Positions 17,432 through 28,123 of a stretch of 64,000 nt of DNA are shown in pieces. Source of the DNA: Fuerstiella sp. (GTDB taxonomy: Bacteria; Planctomycetota; Planctomycetia; Planctomycetales; Planctomycetaceae); assembly GCA_022447225.1 (NCBI GenBank), contig JAKVAZ010000011.1, positions 186,001 through 250,000 on the forward strand, given 5' to 3'. Below the pieces are notes generated by a model. That model saw nothing but the letters and a program-made list of their open reading frames with translations, ran no database searches and was not told the DNA's origin. The stretch's first letter is position 1, and each line of letters starts with the position of its first letter. Both the position numbers and the translations under genes were made by a program.

Positions 17432-20400
17432 ATGAAGTTTCAACCCGTAATCAGATGGATGTTGCTGATCGGTCTGGGAGCGACGGTTGTCGTTGGCGGA
17501 GCGGGCATCCATTATTGGAATCAGCGCCATGATCTGATTGAACTGCAGTTGCAGGCTCGATTCAGTGAACTGGCTCCCGGACTGCGACTGATTCTGGGAG
17601 CTGTTCGTCTGGACGGCGTTCATCGCTTGATGCTCAGCGATATCGAGTTGCGTGATCGGGAAACTGATCAGACTCTGCTGCGCGCCGGAAATATTTCCGT
17701 CGGGATTGATTCCCGGACGTTGCTCGATCATCAGCGAGTCCAGGTGAGGTCTGTAAAGATCGATGGAGCGGACGTGCTGATGGTTCGCCACGAAGATGGG
17801 CGCTGGAACTGGCAGGAATATGAATTCAATCCACCATCGCCAGGTGGCAGCTCGCTGCCACAGATTGACGTTCGTCAGTTACGTGTCCAGCTGGATCTGA
17901 AGCATGGTAACCACATCCCCTCCGCTCGTTTGTTGTTAGCAAGCTCTCATCTTCAGGCTGTCCCTGCGTCAGCGACCAGTTTGGATTTGGCGGGGACCGT
18001 GGAACTGGCTGAAGCACTGGAACTTAAGCTTTCCGGGACCTGCAATCTTACCACCGGAGCATGGTCGATCGGTGGACAACTGGACGACGTTTCTGTCGAT
18101 CAGAAATTATTTGATCTGGTACAAAACACAAGTCCTCGGCTGCGCAGCGAATTTCAACGGGTGGATCGTCAGTTCCATGACCTGTTGCCTCATCTGTCAG
18201 GTGCTGCTGAGGACCGGAATTCCGCTCTGCTGAATGGACGCGATGCTACGAACGCTGTGCAATTCCAGGGGAGCATGGATGTTGAATTCGACATTGGGCA
18301 GCAACCCGCAGATCAGGTACCTGTGTTTAACCTGCTGGTGGATGTTCGGGACGGGCAGGTATCGGTTCCCGGACTGCCTGTTCGACTGACGGAGATGCGG
18401 GCGGAATTTTTCGCAAACAACCAGCAGGTAATTTTGCGAGTTCCACATTCACGTTGTGAGAATGCCCGGTTGAGCGGCCGGTTTAGACTGAGTACGGAGC
18501 CTGGAGCTGCACCGCCGACGGGTTCATTTGAGGTGGCCGATTTTCACGTAAGTCCACAACTAAAAAATTTGTGTCCCCCGATGCTGCACAGACTGTTCAA
18601 CCATTTTCAGCCGGATTTTCTGATCTCCGGAAACGGTCAGCTGGCACAGGGACGTGACGGCAAATGGATGTTCAGGGATCTGGAAGCCAGGGTCACTCAG
18701 GGCCGGTTACTGCATTATCGCTTCCAATATCCGCTCACTGACATTCAGGCAAAACTTTTTCAGGTGCCTCCGGCCCGTACGAACGGGAAAATTGTGATTG
18801 GTGTGTCGGAGGCCACCGGAATTGCCGGTGGACATCCGTGGAAGGCGACTGGCTGGTGGGAGAATCCGGGACCTGCCGTGAAATCTCATTTTGAGCTGGA
18901 TGTGGTTGATTTCCCTCTGGACGGACGATTTCGTGCGGCGCTGCAACCCAACGCAGGAAAGGTGCTCGAAGCACTGAATCTCACCGGGAAGGCGACAGCT
19001 CGGCTGTATTTTGACAGACCGGAGGGACTCGGCAGAAAAACTCGAATGAGAATAGATGGTCGTGTCGACGACGCCTCTGCCCGGTTCGCAGCGTTTCCGT
19101 TTCAGATTGAAGATCTGCACGGGCAGGTCAGATTCGATTCCCGAAACGCACAATGGGACTTCGACGAACTTCAGGGACGCCACGACAACACAAAGATTGT
19201 GGGATTCGGACAGTTCAGTGGTCTTCCTGCGCCCGGAGTCCTTGAGCTGACAGTGGGAGCAGAACTGCTGTCTCTGGATTCGGACCTTTATAATGCTCTG
19301 CCGGATTCTCAGCAGCAGCTCTGGCAGATGCTGGATCCTTCCGGACTGTGCGATCTGACTGCAATGATCCACTGGACCGCTGCACCGGGACAGCGGCCGG
19401 TTGTCCATTTCCCGGCAGATTCTCCTATCCGAATCTACAACGGGCGAATTCGCCCCGGCCCATTTCCGTATGATATGGATGTGGAAGAGGCCATTGTCAG
19501 TTTCGATCCGAATGATCCTCGATTCAGTGGTGTCTGTTACTGCGACATCCATTCGTTCAAAGCAAGTCACGACGACGCTCCGATTGTCGCGACCGGATGG
19601 GCAAAGACTGACATAGTTGGAAACTGGCAGGTCCACCTGGATCACCTGACTGCCAGTCAGTTATCACCGGATGATAAGTTACGGTCGGCACTGCCGGACT
19701 CGTGGGAAGAGATCCTGGCCCGCCTTCATCGGAAGGGACGGGTTTCAATCATTGACTCCGAACTGGACTTCCGGGGCAGCCGGGAACCGGACAGCGGAGT
19801 CACGGCTGCATGGAATATGAATCTGGACCTCCACGACTGCGCCTTGAATGCCGGTCTCGATCTGACCGAAGTGTCAGGAAGTCTGACAGCATCAGGAACA
19901 TGGGACGGAATGCACCTGAAAAATCAGGGCACGATTCGCATGGAAACAACCCGTGTACTTGACATGCCACTGACACGAATTCGCGGTCCTTATTCCATTG
20001 CAGATGCCAGACTCGTGCTTGGCAACGAGGATGTCCTTCAGTCAGGTCAGCCGCTTCAGGCAGACCGAGAGGAACGGATAACCGCACAGGCCTACGGTGG
20101 AACACTGTTCGTCGATGCTCTCGTCGACAATCGGCCCGGCAGCGGTTATGTACTGTTGGCTGAGGTCCAGGATGCATCTTTGCAGGATTTTGCCGGTGAA
20201 CATCTGGATCGGGCCGGTCAGCTACAGGGTAAAGTGGCGGCATGGCTGGCTTTGAAGGGCGACGGTGACTCCGCTGAAGACATGAAGGGCAGCGGTCAGC
20301 TGGAAATCAGTCCTGCTGCGCTGTACGACCTGCCTGTGATTCTCAAGTTGCTGCAGGCGTTTACCAGCTTCACACCAGGCAGTCCCACCGCATTCGACTA

Positions 20401-20812
20401 TGCGATGCTGTCATTCGATGTTGCCGAAAAACAGTTTCAATTCAAACGCATCGATCTGGTTGGTGAATCGATAGCGCTGCGTGGGCGCGGCAGTGTCGGA
20501 TTTGAAGGTGACGTGTGGCTCGACTTTTATTCGCGTCCCGCCAGGCTGCGGCGATCATCGCTGCCGCTGGGAAATCTGTTTAGTAATCTGGTGGGTAATG
20601 TCGCGACGCAATGGGCGAAAGTGACTGTGCGGGGTACTACGGAACGTCCGTGGGCAACATTGGACCCGACAGCACAGCTGGACGATTCGGTCAGACAGTT
20701 TCTTAATGCATTCAACCCGGTCCCGGGTAATGCGCCCAGGCTGAATGTACCGAGGGTCTTACCGTTTGCCGGCTCTCCCATGACATTCGGCCCGTTTCCG
20801 TTTCGGAGATAA
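17432..20812 (+). CDS. Large AsmA-like / TamB-YhdP-type envelope protein
   Basis: An 1126-residue protein with one N-terminal transmembrane anchor (WMLLIGLGATVVVGGAGIHYW) and a long chain of beta-rich repeats outside the membrane. The N-terminal pattern ...LRAGNISVGIDSRTLLDHQRVQVRSVKIDGADVLMVRHEDGRWNW is the classic AsmA domain. The C-terminal AYGGTLFVDALVDN and a final stretch with DLVGESIALRGRGSVGFEGDVWLDF are AsmA-like C-terminal features. Members are thought to form hydrophobic grooves carrying lipids between inner and outer membranes. It starts 61 nt after the glycosyltransferase, same strand. Confidence 0.82.
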   Translation: MKFQPVIRWMLLIGLGATVVVGGAGIHYWNQRHDLIELQLQARFSELAPGLRLILGAVRLDGVHRLMLSDIELRDRETDQTLLRAGNISVGIDSRTLLDHQRVQVRSVKIDGADVLMVRHEDGRWNWQEYEFNPPSPGGSSLPQIDVRQLRVQLDLKHGNHIPSARLLLASSHLQAVPASATSLDLAGTVELAEALELKLSGTCNLTTGAWSIGGQLDDVSVDQKLFDLVQNTSPRLRSEFQRVDRQFHDLLPHLSGAAEDRNSALLNGRDATNAVQFQGSMDVEFDIGQQPADQVPVFNLLVDVRDGQVSVPGLPVRLTEMRAEFFANNQQVILRVPHSRCENARLSGRFRLSTEPGAAPPTGSFEVADFHVSPQLKNLCPPMLHRLFNHFQPDFLISGNGQLAQGRDGKWMFRDLEARVTQGRLLHYRFQYPLTDIQAKLFQVPPARTNGKIVIGVSEATGIAGGHPWKATGWWENPGPAVKSHFELDVVDFPLDGRFRAALQPNAGKVLEALNLTGKATARLYFDRPEGLGRKTRMRIDGRVDDASARFAAFPFQIEDLHGQVRFDSRNAQWDFDELQGRHDNTKIVGFGQFSGLPAPGVLELTVGAELLSLDSDLYNALPDSQQQLWQMLDPSGLCDLTAMIHWTAAPGQRPVVHFPADSPIRIYNGRIRPGPFPYDMDVEEAIVSFDPNDPRFSGVCYCDIHSFKASHDDAPIVATGWAKTDIVGNWQVHLDHLTASQLSPDDKLRSALPDSWEEILARLHRKGRVSIIDSELDFRGSREPDSGVTAAWNMNLDLHDCALNAGLDLTEVSGSLTASGTWDGMHLKNQGTIRMETTRVLDMPLTRIRGPYSIADARLVLGNEDVLQSGQPLQADREERITAQAYGGTLFVDALVDNRPGSGYVLLAEVQDASLQDFAGEHLDRAGQLQGKVAAWLALKGDGDSAEDMKGSGQLEISPAALYDLPVILKLLQAFTSFTPGSPTAFDYAMLSFDVAEKQFQFKRIDLVGESIALRGRGSVGFEGDVWLDFYSRPARLRRSSLPLGNLFSNLVGNVATQWAKVTVRGTTERPWATLDPTAQLDDSVRQFLNAFNPVPGNAPRLNVPRVLPFAGSPMTFGPFPFRR

Positions 20813-21057
20813 CGATCCCCGAAAAATTCACGATTCAGGACGGATGCAAAGACCCGCTTCGGATCAAAAGACTGATCTTCAGCGCCTGGCATGTGCCCGG
20901 TCCGGGCCTTTCCGTGTTGATCCGGTATATCGGAGAAGTTGCGCTGTCGGCACCGGTGATGGTGTTGTCTGCCGTTGTCCTGCCAGCAATGAACCTGACC
21001 GGTGTGAACTCATCTGATGAAAAACCAGGACGAAGCGAATGAAGCCTGCGACATGCT

Positions 21058-21648
21058 TTACTGTGGGGCCTGTGGCTTGTTTGGCTCTGTTTCTGCGGGT
21101 TTAAGCAATTTGCTGTAGCGCTTCCGGAACTTAGCCATTTTTGGATCGATGACGACTCGACAGTATCCCTGATTAGGATTCAGGTTGTAGTAATTTTGGT
21201 GATAGTCTTCTGCGGGATAGAATTTTTTCAGTTCTTCCAGCGTCGTGACAATCGGGTCACGGAATACTCCCGAATCATCAAGCGTTTTGATGATGTCGGC
21301 TGCGACCGCCTTCTGTTGGCTGCTGTTGAAGAAGACTGCTGATCGGTACTGTGTGCCGCTGTCTGCTCCCTGGCGGTTCAGTGTCGTGGGATCGTGTGTG
21401 TGAAAAAAAATGTCCAGGACCTGTTCAAATGAAATAACATCCGGACTGAATTCGATTCGAATCACTTCTGCGTGTCCGGTGTCACCTCTGCAAATCTGTT
21501 CATAAGTGGGATTGGGAACTGTTCCGCCGGTGTAACCCGACGTCACGCTGGTGACTCCGCGCACTCTCAGAAAAACGGCTTCGGTACACCAAAAACAGCC
21601 ACCGCCCAGTATTGCGACCTGTTTGTTTGATTTTTCTTCAGTAGCCAT
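21058..21648 (-). CDS. msrA: Peptide methionine sulfoxide reductase MsrA
   Basis: A 196-residue protein with the catalytic motif GCFWC (Cys18 is the nucleophile). GGTVPNPTYEQICRGDTGHAE and FHTHDPTTLNRQGADSGTQYRS are standard family blocks. It reduces methionine-S-sulfoxide in oxidised proteins. There is no signal peptide, so it is cytosolic. The C-terminus carries a short unrelated Lys/Pro tail. It lies 220 nt downstream of the Na/Pi cotransporter on the same strand. Confidence 0.95.
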   Translation of the reverse strand: MATEEKSNKQVAILGGGCFWCTEAVFLRVRGVTSVTSGYTGGTVPNPTYEQICRGDTGHAEVIRIEFSPDVISFEQVLDIFFHTHDPTTLNRQGADSGTQYRSAVFFNSSQQKAVAADIIKTLDDSGVFRDPIVTTLEELKKFYPAEDYHQNYYNLNPNQGYCRVVIDPKMAKFRKRYSKLLKPAETEPNKPQAPQ

Positions 21649-21868
21649 GGAGACGTCCTAAACTGATAGTTGGTAACCAGGGCCGAAGGGTCCTGCAGAT
21701 TTCGATCCGTCGGGAACATGTTACTGATGCAGCTCGATTGCCGGCACCTTGTTTGACGACGGTTCAGCATACACGACGATCGGTGTCGCGCTAAGACACG
21801 CCTTTTGTGGAAGTCACAAACAAAGAGGAGTCTGTTCCCACCAGGTTCACTGACCGAGAAGCGTTTGA

Positions 21869-23551
21869 TCATTTCTCCCCGGACACAATTTCGGCAATAT
21901 TCCAGGAATGGTCGACAACTCTTGAGTATGCGTTCAGTGCCGCCAGAAACGCAACGCTGACAACCGGGGCTGTTGTGCCCGCTGACAGCTCATCCAGGTG
22001 ACCTCGTCGGAGCTGTTTGACTTCGGATCCAATCCGTTTGGCCATATTCTCTGTTTTTGTCAGGACATTGCGGTTTTCCTGAACCATTGCTTCATTGACC
22101 GCACCCACGTAGTCGGACAGTTGCACATTGAGTTGATTAAGCTCACGACGCTGTTTTTCGCTGAATCGATGCCCGTTTTGACGCAGCTTTCGATCAAACT
22201 TGTCCAGATCCACAATGTAGTCACTGATCGACTCATATTCATCGGCCATTCGTAGCTGGCCACGAGCTTCGTCAGCGACAGTATGTGGAATATTGGCCGA
22301 CAGCAGGTTGGTGACGAATTCGGTCACTTCATCCTGAATTGAATCGAGTACCTGTTCCCGGTGACGGAGTCGATCCGCCATGGCCTTGTCCGGATTATTT
22401 TGCTGCCGCAGTTCGTGCAGCCATTCGAGCATGCGGCTGCATCCGGTTCCCATCTTCTCAATCTCACGTCGCGATTGCTCAATCGCCAGCAGTGGAGTTT
22501 CCAGCATACGAATATCGAGATCTGTGAGGCGTGGTTTTTCCTTGAATTCTTTTGCCGGAACAATCCAGGTCAGCAGTTTCACCAGCATCGGAGCAATCGG
22601 CAGGAACAGGATTGTATTTGCGACATTAAATACGGTGTGAGTTGCAGCAATCGCGGCTGTACGATTCGGGTAAGTGGCATCGCCGTCTTTGAGAATCAGT
22701 TCGTTCACATCAACATCGATCATTGTCTGAATCAATTGAATGTACCACTGGAAGATGAATGTGATCCACAGGACGCCGATCAGGTTAAAAATTACGTGAA
22801 AGTAGGCCGCACGACGTGCATTTGTCGTTGCGCCGAGTGACGCCAGCAGGGCCGTAATTGTTGTACCGATGTTCTCACCTAGCACCAGTGCAGCCGCTGT
22901 TTCGTAAGAGATGACTCCCTGTGTTGCCAGTGAGATGGTAATCGCAAGTGTGGCAGAGGAAGATTGCACCAGCGTTGTGAGCACACATCCGGCAAAGGCA
23001 CACTGCAGGACTCCGAAGTAACTGTCGGCCTGAAACCTCTGGAACCAGCTCTTGAAGTCCGGGGTGTCCCTGATAATTGTGCAGGCCTCCTTCATGAGTT
23101 CCAGGCCAAAGAACACCATTCCCACGCCCATCAGGGCCATTGCCCAGTAGCGCCAGCGATCACTTTTTGCAAACAGATTTACGAAGGCTGAAGCACCAAG
23201 AATCGGCAAACCGTATTTGCCGATTTTCAGGACAAGAATCCACCCGGTGATCGTGGTTCCGATATTGGCACCCATGATGACCCCCACGGCCTGGGTCAGC
23301 TGCATCAGTCCACTGTTGACGAACCCGACCACCATCACGGTTGTGATCGAACTGGACTGAACCACACATGTCACAATCACGCCCACAATCGTGGCCATAA
23401 TACGGTTGTTCGTTACGGCACTGATCATGCGTCGCAGGCTGGCACCTGCCACAGCCTGCATCCCATCGGACATGTTTTTCATGCCAAGCAGAAACAGTCC
23501 CAGCCCGCCGACCAGTTCACAGGTCAACTGGAACAGGTGCGTGATGTCCAT
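21869..23551 (-). CDS. Na+/phosphate cotransporter (NptA/PNaS family) with C-terminal PhoU-like domain
   Basis: A 560-residue membrane protein. The two internal repeats each carry the QSSS motif (VVQSSSITTVMVVGF near residue 63; LVQSSSATLAITISLA near residue 196) that defines the family, together with GANIGTT and GENIGTT. From about residue 350 to the end there is a long helical PhoU-like region. It should import phosphate with Na+ across the inner membrane. It is downstream of the FtsK-like gene on the same strand with a 361-nt gap, so shared transcription is uncertain. Confidence 0.92.
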   Translation of the reverse strand: MDITHLFQLTCELVGGLGLFLLGMKNMSDGMQAVAGASLRRMISAVTNNRIMATIVGVIVTCVVQSSSITTVMVVGFVNSGLMQLTQAVGVIMGANIGTTITGWILVLKIGKYGLPILGASAFVNLFAKSDRWRYWAMALMGVGMVFFGLELMKEACTIIRDTPDFKSWFQRFQADSYFGVLQCAFAGCVLTTLVQSSSATLAITISLATQGVISYETAAALVLGENIGTTITALLASLGATTNARRAAYFHVIFNLIGVLWITFIFQWYIQLIQTMIDVDVNELILKDGDATYPNRTAAIAATHTVFNVANTILFLPIAPMLVKLLTWIVPAKEFKEKPRLTDLDIRMLETPLLAIEQSRREIEKMGTGCSRMLEWLHELRQQNNPDKAMADRLRHREQVLDSIQDEVTEFVTNLLSANIPHTVADEARGQLRMADEYESISDYIVDLDKFDRKLRQNGHRFSEKQRRELNQLNVQLSDYVGAVNEAMVQENRNVLTKTENMAKRIGSEVKQLRRGHLDELSAGTTAPVVSVAFLAALNAYSRVVDHSWNIAEIVSGEK

Positions 23552-23912
23552 GGAATTGACGACGGTGCACCTCCGAAATGTGTTAAGAAAATGTTAGGAT
23601 ATGTTAAGGCGGGGATTGTGTCGGGAGATGGGCTGAGTTGCAATCCGGGCTGCTCACACTCTGGAAAGATGGGAGGATTCAGATGTCGAATGAATTTAGG
23701 GCACCTGTCCGCGCAACCCGCCGGAGCTTTTCAGCGTCTGACGCGACCTGGGTTTAGCAATACTGTGTTCGGAAAATGAGCGATGGTGTTGTCTATGCTG
23801 GTCGAAGATGTGGCAGGTTCATGCCCTGCCGCGAACACGCCGTTCGCGATGGTATGCACTGAGTGTGAAGATCTTTCGAACGGGATAAGCATTCGGATCA
23901 CACCGGGAATCA
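23552..23912. other. Intergenic region downstream of the FtsK-like gene
   Basis: About 360 bases. Short open frames cross it on both strands (for example 23783-23974 plus, running into the FtsK-like 3' end), without a recognisable domain or a good ribosome-binding site. It probably contains the terminator of the FtsK-like operon and the promoter of the phosphate transporter, but I cannot point to either. Confidence 0.35.
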
Positions 23913-26900
23913 TTACTCGATTTTCAGCGATTCGATATCCATTCCTGATCCGCAATCGCGGGAACGCCGGTTGACGACCTGCGTCAGCCACGATTCGGTC
24001 GGCCATGCAAATGGTCGGAATTTCTCCACCGTGCCTGTCTGGTCCTGATACAACAATGCCCGGCCTGGACCCAGACTGGCCGCGACAGGTGAATCGACAA
24101 GACTGGCTGAATCTGTCTGGTTCATTCGCAGGATGATCCTGTTTTCAAATTCCCTCAGCAGAGAACTTGTCAGCCATCGCATCGCATTATTGAACGTGTC
24201 GGCCCACACCACCACATGAATTCCGACCAGTGGACCGCGACGAATCAGGTCAGTGAACATTGACGACGGTGTTTCTGTTTTCGGTTCCCCAAAATTCCCC
24301 AGACCGAAGTTATCGTCTTCTCGCTTCAATTCACGGAACTGCCCGATGTCCCGGATGATCAGCAGAACATCGGCTGTCTGTGCATGGTCAGCCAGTTGTT
24401 CACGGCGTTGCAGTTCCCTGACGCTCGCCTGAATCACATCGACACACGCATCTGCGGTATGCAGTTTGATTCCCGGAGCAGCACCGGAAGCTGCCAGCTG
24501 TTTGAACCGCTCTGTCGATTCTTCATGTCGACTGCTGTGCAGTACAGTGACGTTTGCTTTGGTGTCTGCTTCGGCACAGGCACTTAATGCGATTAATCCC
24601 AGTATACGGTCGATGAGGAGTTCATCCTGGCCGACGAGCAGCAGATTTTGTCCGGCTGATCTGCGTAGTTCGATATGTGTTGGTGCACTGATCGCGACCG
24701 GTTCGCCCAGCCAGAGCGGCCTCGTGTCAATACTCTGACGAGTTGCATCCGACACGGTACTGAATGTCGCCTGCAGCGGGCCACACTGTTCCACCGTAGG
24801 AGTGACATTACCGTCAAAGACAATCATTGACGATTCACCGTCAGGCAGGTCCGAGCGATTGTTGAGCTGTCGGATCATGTCCTCGCGAATTTCTTCTTCC
24901 AGCCAGGCAATTTGAAACGGATGATTACCCTCTTTAAGTCCGTTGGCATCGTTGTAGATTGCTTCACCAGGTCGCGTCAGCAATCGAGCAGCCGCATTTT
25001 CATCGCTGAGAATCAAATGTGCGTCACTGTCACTGCACTGTAAAGCGACGCGGACCGCCACCTGACCCATGGTACTGCGGGCGAGCGAGTAGGCTCCACC
25101 CAGCGTCTGTGAACCCAGCATGACATGGATTCCAAATGCACGCCCCTGACGAATAAGTCGATCCAGCAGCAGAGATGCTCTGGACGCGATGCGATCTTCT
25201 GCAACGAAGAACTCCTGAAATTCGTCAATCAACAGCAGCAGGCGTGGCATCGTTTCCCCCGGATACTCCTTTCGAAACGACGGCAGATCCTGAATTCCGC
25301 GTGATCGAAACAAGTCTCCTCGTTCCTGCAGGATCACGTCGAGTCGTTCCAGAACACTCAATCCGAATTCCCGGTCGCTCTCAATCGCCACTACGCGGGC
25401 ATGCGGCAGTCGGTTAGCAGCATAGGTGCGAAACTCGACGCCCTTCTTGAAGTCGATAAGATAAAATCGGATCTCCGCCGGACTGTAATGCAGCGCCAGG
25501 TTTGTGATTACGATATGCAGAAATGTTGATTTCCCGGATCCGGTCTTACCGGCCACCAGGACATGTTGTGATGTTCCTCTCCCCAGTCTCATGTATTGCA
25601 GGCGCGCTGCACCGGCTCGTCCGATGGGCAGGTCAATACTTTCGGCGGTGCTCTGCTTCCAGATGGCATCCTGACGCGGGGCAATGCGGCGGAAACTCAC
25701 TTCAACACGGCGTGCGTTTTTCGACTTTTCTCCGACTGCCTTTACGATGTTGACGAAGTCCGTGGCAGTCGGTTCCGGAACGGGTTCAAACAGAAGTGAT
25801 TCCGGAAGCTCCCTTGTCGGAACTACCGTTTGATTCCGTACGCGGAAAGCTGCTAGGTTCCCCAGCATGTCCTCCATATCGATTCCCGTCGGACCGGCGA
25901 GCGATGGATTCCAGGCAATCATGGTGTATACACCGCAGCTGGGCCCACTGGTCAGAATGGAGGAAAGGTGACGGACAGATTCCTCGGAAAATGCCTGCGG
26001 AAAGTCGGCCACAACAACGAAGTGATACGGTTCCGCCACCTCATCAGCAGATTTGTTGTATTCTTCGATCGTTGAGAACTCACTTCGAAGATAGGTCTGG
26101 AAGACGTTCTCCATGTGTTCTGTTGTTTTACGCAGCTGACTTCGAATTTGTGACTCGTCAGTCCGAATCCGGCTGTGAATCAGTAGATCATCGTAGTCGG
26201 TCAGATGCATCATCGCGGAGAAACTCTGACCCAGGCCCACCGGATCGATCAGAGTCAGGCGAATACGACCGGGTGGTATCAGTGTGAGCAGTCGCAGAAT
26301 TTGAGTTCTCAGGAAACTCAGAGCAGCTTCACGACCGGCTGAATCATGTTTCACCAGAATTGAGGAGTCGTCGGGGAACGTCAGAATTGCCGGCATCTCC
26401 ATACACAGATTCGTTGTCGATGGCTGTGCAGCAGATTCCGGTGCCTTTGGAAGAGTGACCAGCAGATCGCCGGGTGACATTGCCGATGGCATTTGCTCCG
26501 GTGCGTTCCATTCGGTGTCGTGCAGCGACGGCCAGCGGTGACCGCGCAGGCCGGTCTGCATGGATTCCTGGGTTAGCTGACGGACAGTCGACAGCTGTTG
26601 ATTCCACTGTTCAGTCAGTCGATCGGCCGTGGCCCGTGTTTTCTGAGTCTCTCCATCCAATTCACTGTTGCAGACGGTCTGCCGTTCTGTGATACGTAAT
26701 GAGGTCTGCTGAGCGATTCGCTGCTGTTTGCTGCTTTGTTGTTCATCGATACGCTGTAGTTCTGCGATCGTGTGTTGTTGAAGTCGTTCGGAATGATCTT
26801 CAGTTGCTAACTGAAGATCATTCCGAATCCGTTCAATCTTTTCTTCCAGAATGGTTCGCTGAGTAGCCGTTCGCTGCCGGATGACAGCGGTCTTTTGTTT

Positions 26901-27902
26901 GCGCTGTTGAGCAATGTTCTTTGTCCATTTGTCGGCAACGTCTTCCATCCGGAGCAGCCGTTGCTGTGAACGCTGTTTCCACTGCCCCCTGAGACTTCGG
27001 GCATTACTGAAGTTTTGCAGCATGCGTCCGAAACCGGCGCGAAGTTGATTCTGAACGATTGTCAGGCAGGTCACAGAAACGAAGGATGCAGCTGCGCAAC
27101 CGCACAGTCCCGCAATCAGCATCCATTGCCAGTCCGGAGACGCCAAATCAGGGTTGAGCAGGCTGCCGGGTTGTACCTTGATCAGCAGAACCGGAACAAA
27201 GACAAGCAGAGCCGGCACCAGTGACAGGAACCATAGATGTTTGCCGCAAATCCACCGTGGCAGTGGTTTCGATTCCAGTCGACCGGCCTCCGCCAGCAGT
27301 TCGTCTCCGGACTTACGAATGACATCCGACAGGCTGGCATCATCTGTGCTGAAGGATTCCGGCGAAGGTGTCTCAATCTGTACTGATGTACGGCACTCGG
27401 CTAAAAACTGATGTGTCCGATTGATTTGTTTTTCCAGCACATCGAAACGTTGCTCCATGGCACGTTTCCGGCTGTGGAAAGTGTCTTTATCGCGTTCCAG
27501 TCGGTCGATCGGACTATCAGTGACATCGTCCAGTACTGACTGCAGAACCCACAACTCATTCTGTTCCTGTTCGGCAAGGCGCAGCAACTGTTCTGTGATT
27601 TCGCTGATTTGAATTTCGGAAGTTTGTGTCTGCTGTGCACGAAAGGATTCGGCCTGACTATGCCGGTCAAGCTGCAGTGTTTTGCGCTGTTGTTCAGCCC
27701 ATATCTGCAGATTACGAGTTTCCTGGCGCAGCTGGGCTGTCTCCTGCTGCCGGATTTCGTGCAGACGTTGTTTTCTGATTCCCTCAAATCCTGAGAGTTG
27801 TGTCTGGAGTTCTGCCAGATCTGTCCGTGCCGTTTCACAGACAGAGACAGCCCGAGTCAGAATCTCAAGCTGCCGCTGCATCATGTTCTCATTTAGTTTC
27901 AT
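23913..27902 (-). CDS. FtsK/EccC-like triple-ATPase of a type VII-like secretion locus
   Basis: A 1329-residue protein. Residues 10-200 and 290-450 are Gln/Arg/Glu-rich coiled coil; two transmembrane segments lie between them (about 221-243 and 258-284). Three FtsK/SpoIIIE-type ATPase domains follow. D1 (about 500-690) has no P-loop (HDSAGREAA at 519-527). D2 (about 745-1000) has a perfect Walker A GKTGSGKST (785-793) and Walker B LLLLIDEF (888-895). D3 (about 1065-1300) has again lost it (VGQDELL). Two TM segments plus three tandem ATPase domains is the plan of EccC, the motor of type VII secretion; the long N-terminal coiled coil is not typical. Its upstream neighbours include WXG100-like proteins, supporting a secretion role. 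A DNA translocase is less likely since no gamma domain is present. Confidence 0.82.
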   Translation of the reverse strand: MKLNENMMQRQLEILTRAVSVCETARTDLAELQTQLSGFEGIRKQRLHEIRQQETAQLRQETRNLQIWAEQQRKTLQLDRHSQAESFRAQQTQTSEIQISEITEQLLRLAEQEQNELWVLQSVLDDVTDSPIDRLERDKDTFHSRKRAMEQRFDVLEKQINRTHQFLAECRTSVQIETPSPESFSTDDASLSDVIRKSGDELLAEAGRLESKPLPRWICGKHLWFLSLVPALLVFVPVLLIKVQPGSLLNPDLASPDWQWMLIAGLCGCAAASFVSVTCLTIVQNQLRAGFGRMLQNFSNARSLRGQWKQRSQQRLLRMEDVADKWTKNIAQQRKQKTAVIRQRTATQRTILEEKIERIRNDLQLATEDHSERLQQHTIAELQRIDEQQSSKQQRIAQQTSLRITERQTVCNSELDGETQKTRATADRLTEQWNQQLSTVRQLTQESMQTGLRGHRWPSLHDTEWNAPEQMPSAMSPGDLLVTLPKAPESAAQPSTTNLCMEMPAILTFPDDSSILVKHDSAGREAALSFLRTQILRLLTLIPPGRIRLTLIDPVGLGQSFSAMMHLTDYDDLLIHSRIRTDESQIRSQLRKTTEHMENVFQTYLRSEFSTIEEYNKSADEVAEPYHFVVVADFPQAFSEESVRHLSSILTSGPSCGVYTMIAWNPSLAGPTGIDMEDMLGNLAAFRVRNQTVVPTRELPESLLFEPVPEPTATDFVNIVKAVGEKSKNARRVEVSFRRIAPRQDAIWKQSTAESIDLPIGRAGAARLQYMRLGRGTSQHVLVAGKTGSGKSTFLHIVITNLALHYSPAEIRFYLIDFKKGVEFRTYAANRLPHARVVAIESDREFGLSVLERLDVILQERGDLFRSRGIQDLPSFRKEYPGETMPRLLLLIDEFQEFFVAEDRIASRASLLLDRLIRQGRAFGIHVMLGSQTLGGAYSLARSTMGQVAVRVALQCSDSDAHLILSDENAAARLLTRPGEAIYNDANGLKEGNHPFQIAWLEEEIREDMIRQLNNRSDLPDGESSMIVFDGNVTPTVEQCGPLQATFSTVSDATRQSIDTRPLWLGEPVAISAPTHIELRRSAGQNLLLVGQDELLIDRILGLIALSACAEADTKANVTVLHSSRHEESTERFKQLAASGAAPGIKLHTADACVDVIQASVRELQRREQLADHAQTADVLLIIRDIGQFRELKREDDNFGLGNFGEPKTETPSSMFTDLIRRGPLVGIHVVVWADTFNNAMRWLTSSLLREFENRIILRMNQTDSASLVDSPVAASLGPGRALLYQDQTGTVEKFRPFAWPTESWLTQVVNRRSRDCGSGMDIESLKIE

Positions 27903-28123
27903 GGCACATCCCGCCGCCGGATCCTGCGGAAAATGATGCAGTTTTGTTTGTCATCTGAAGACATATCCCGGTCGAACGTCCGAACAAATGTCAGGATCTG
28001 TCCATCACCAGTCGCTGCAAATGTTTTGCAGCAACAGTGGAGTCGTGGTCACCCTGCATCGATCAATCTCTGTTTTTCTTAGGCATCAATGATAATCCAC
28101 GAGCCGTGTCCGCAGCCTGTCAT

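Noticed and set aside
20895-20907. GCCCGG-T-CCGGGC palindrome as a terminator between the AsmA-like gene and msrA
   Set aside because: The RNA stem would be only 4 bp with a 5-base loop, followed by CTTTCC rather than a T-run.
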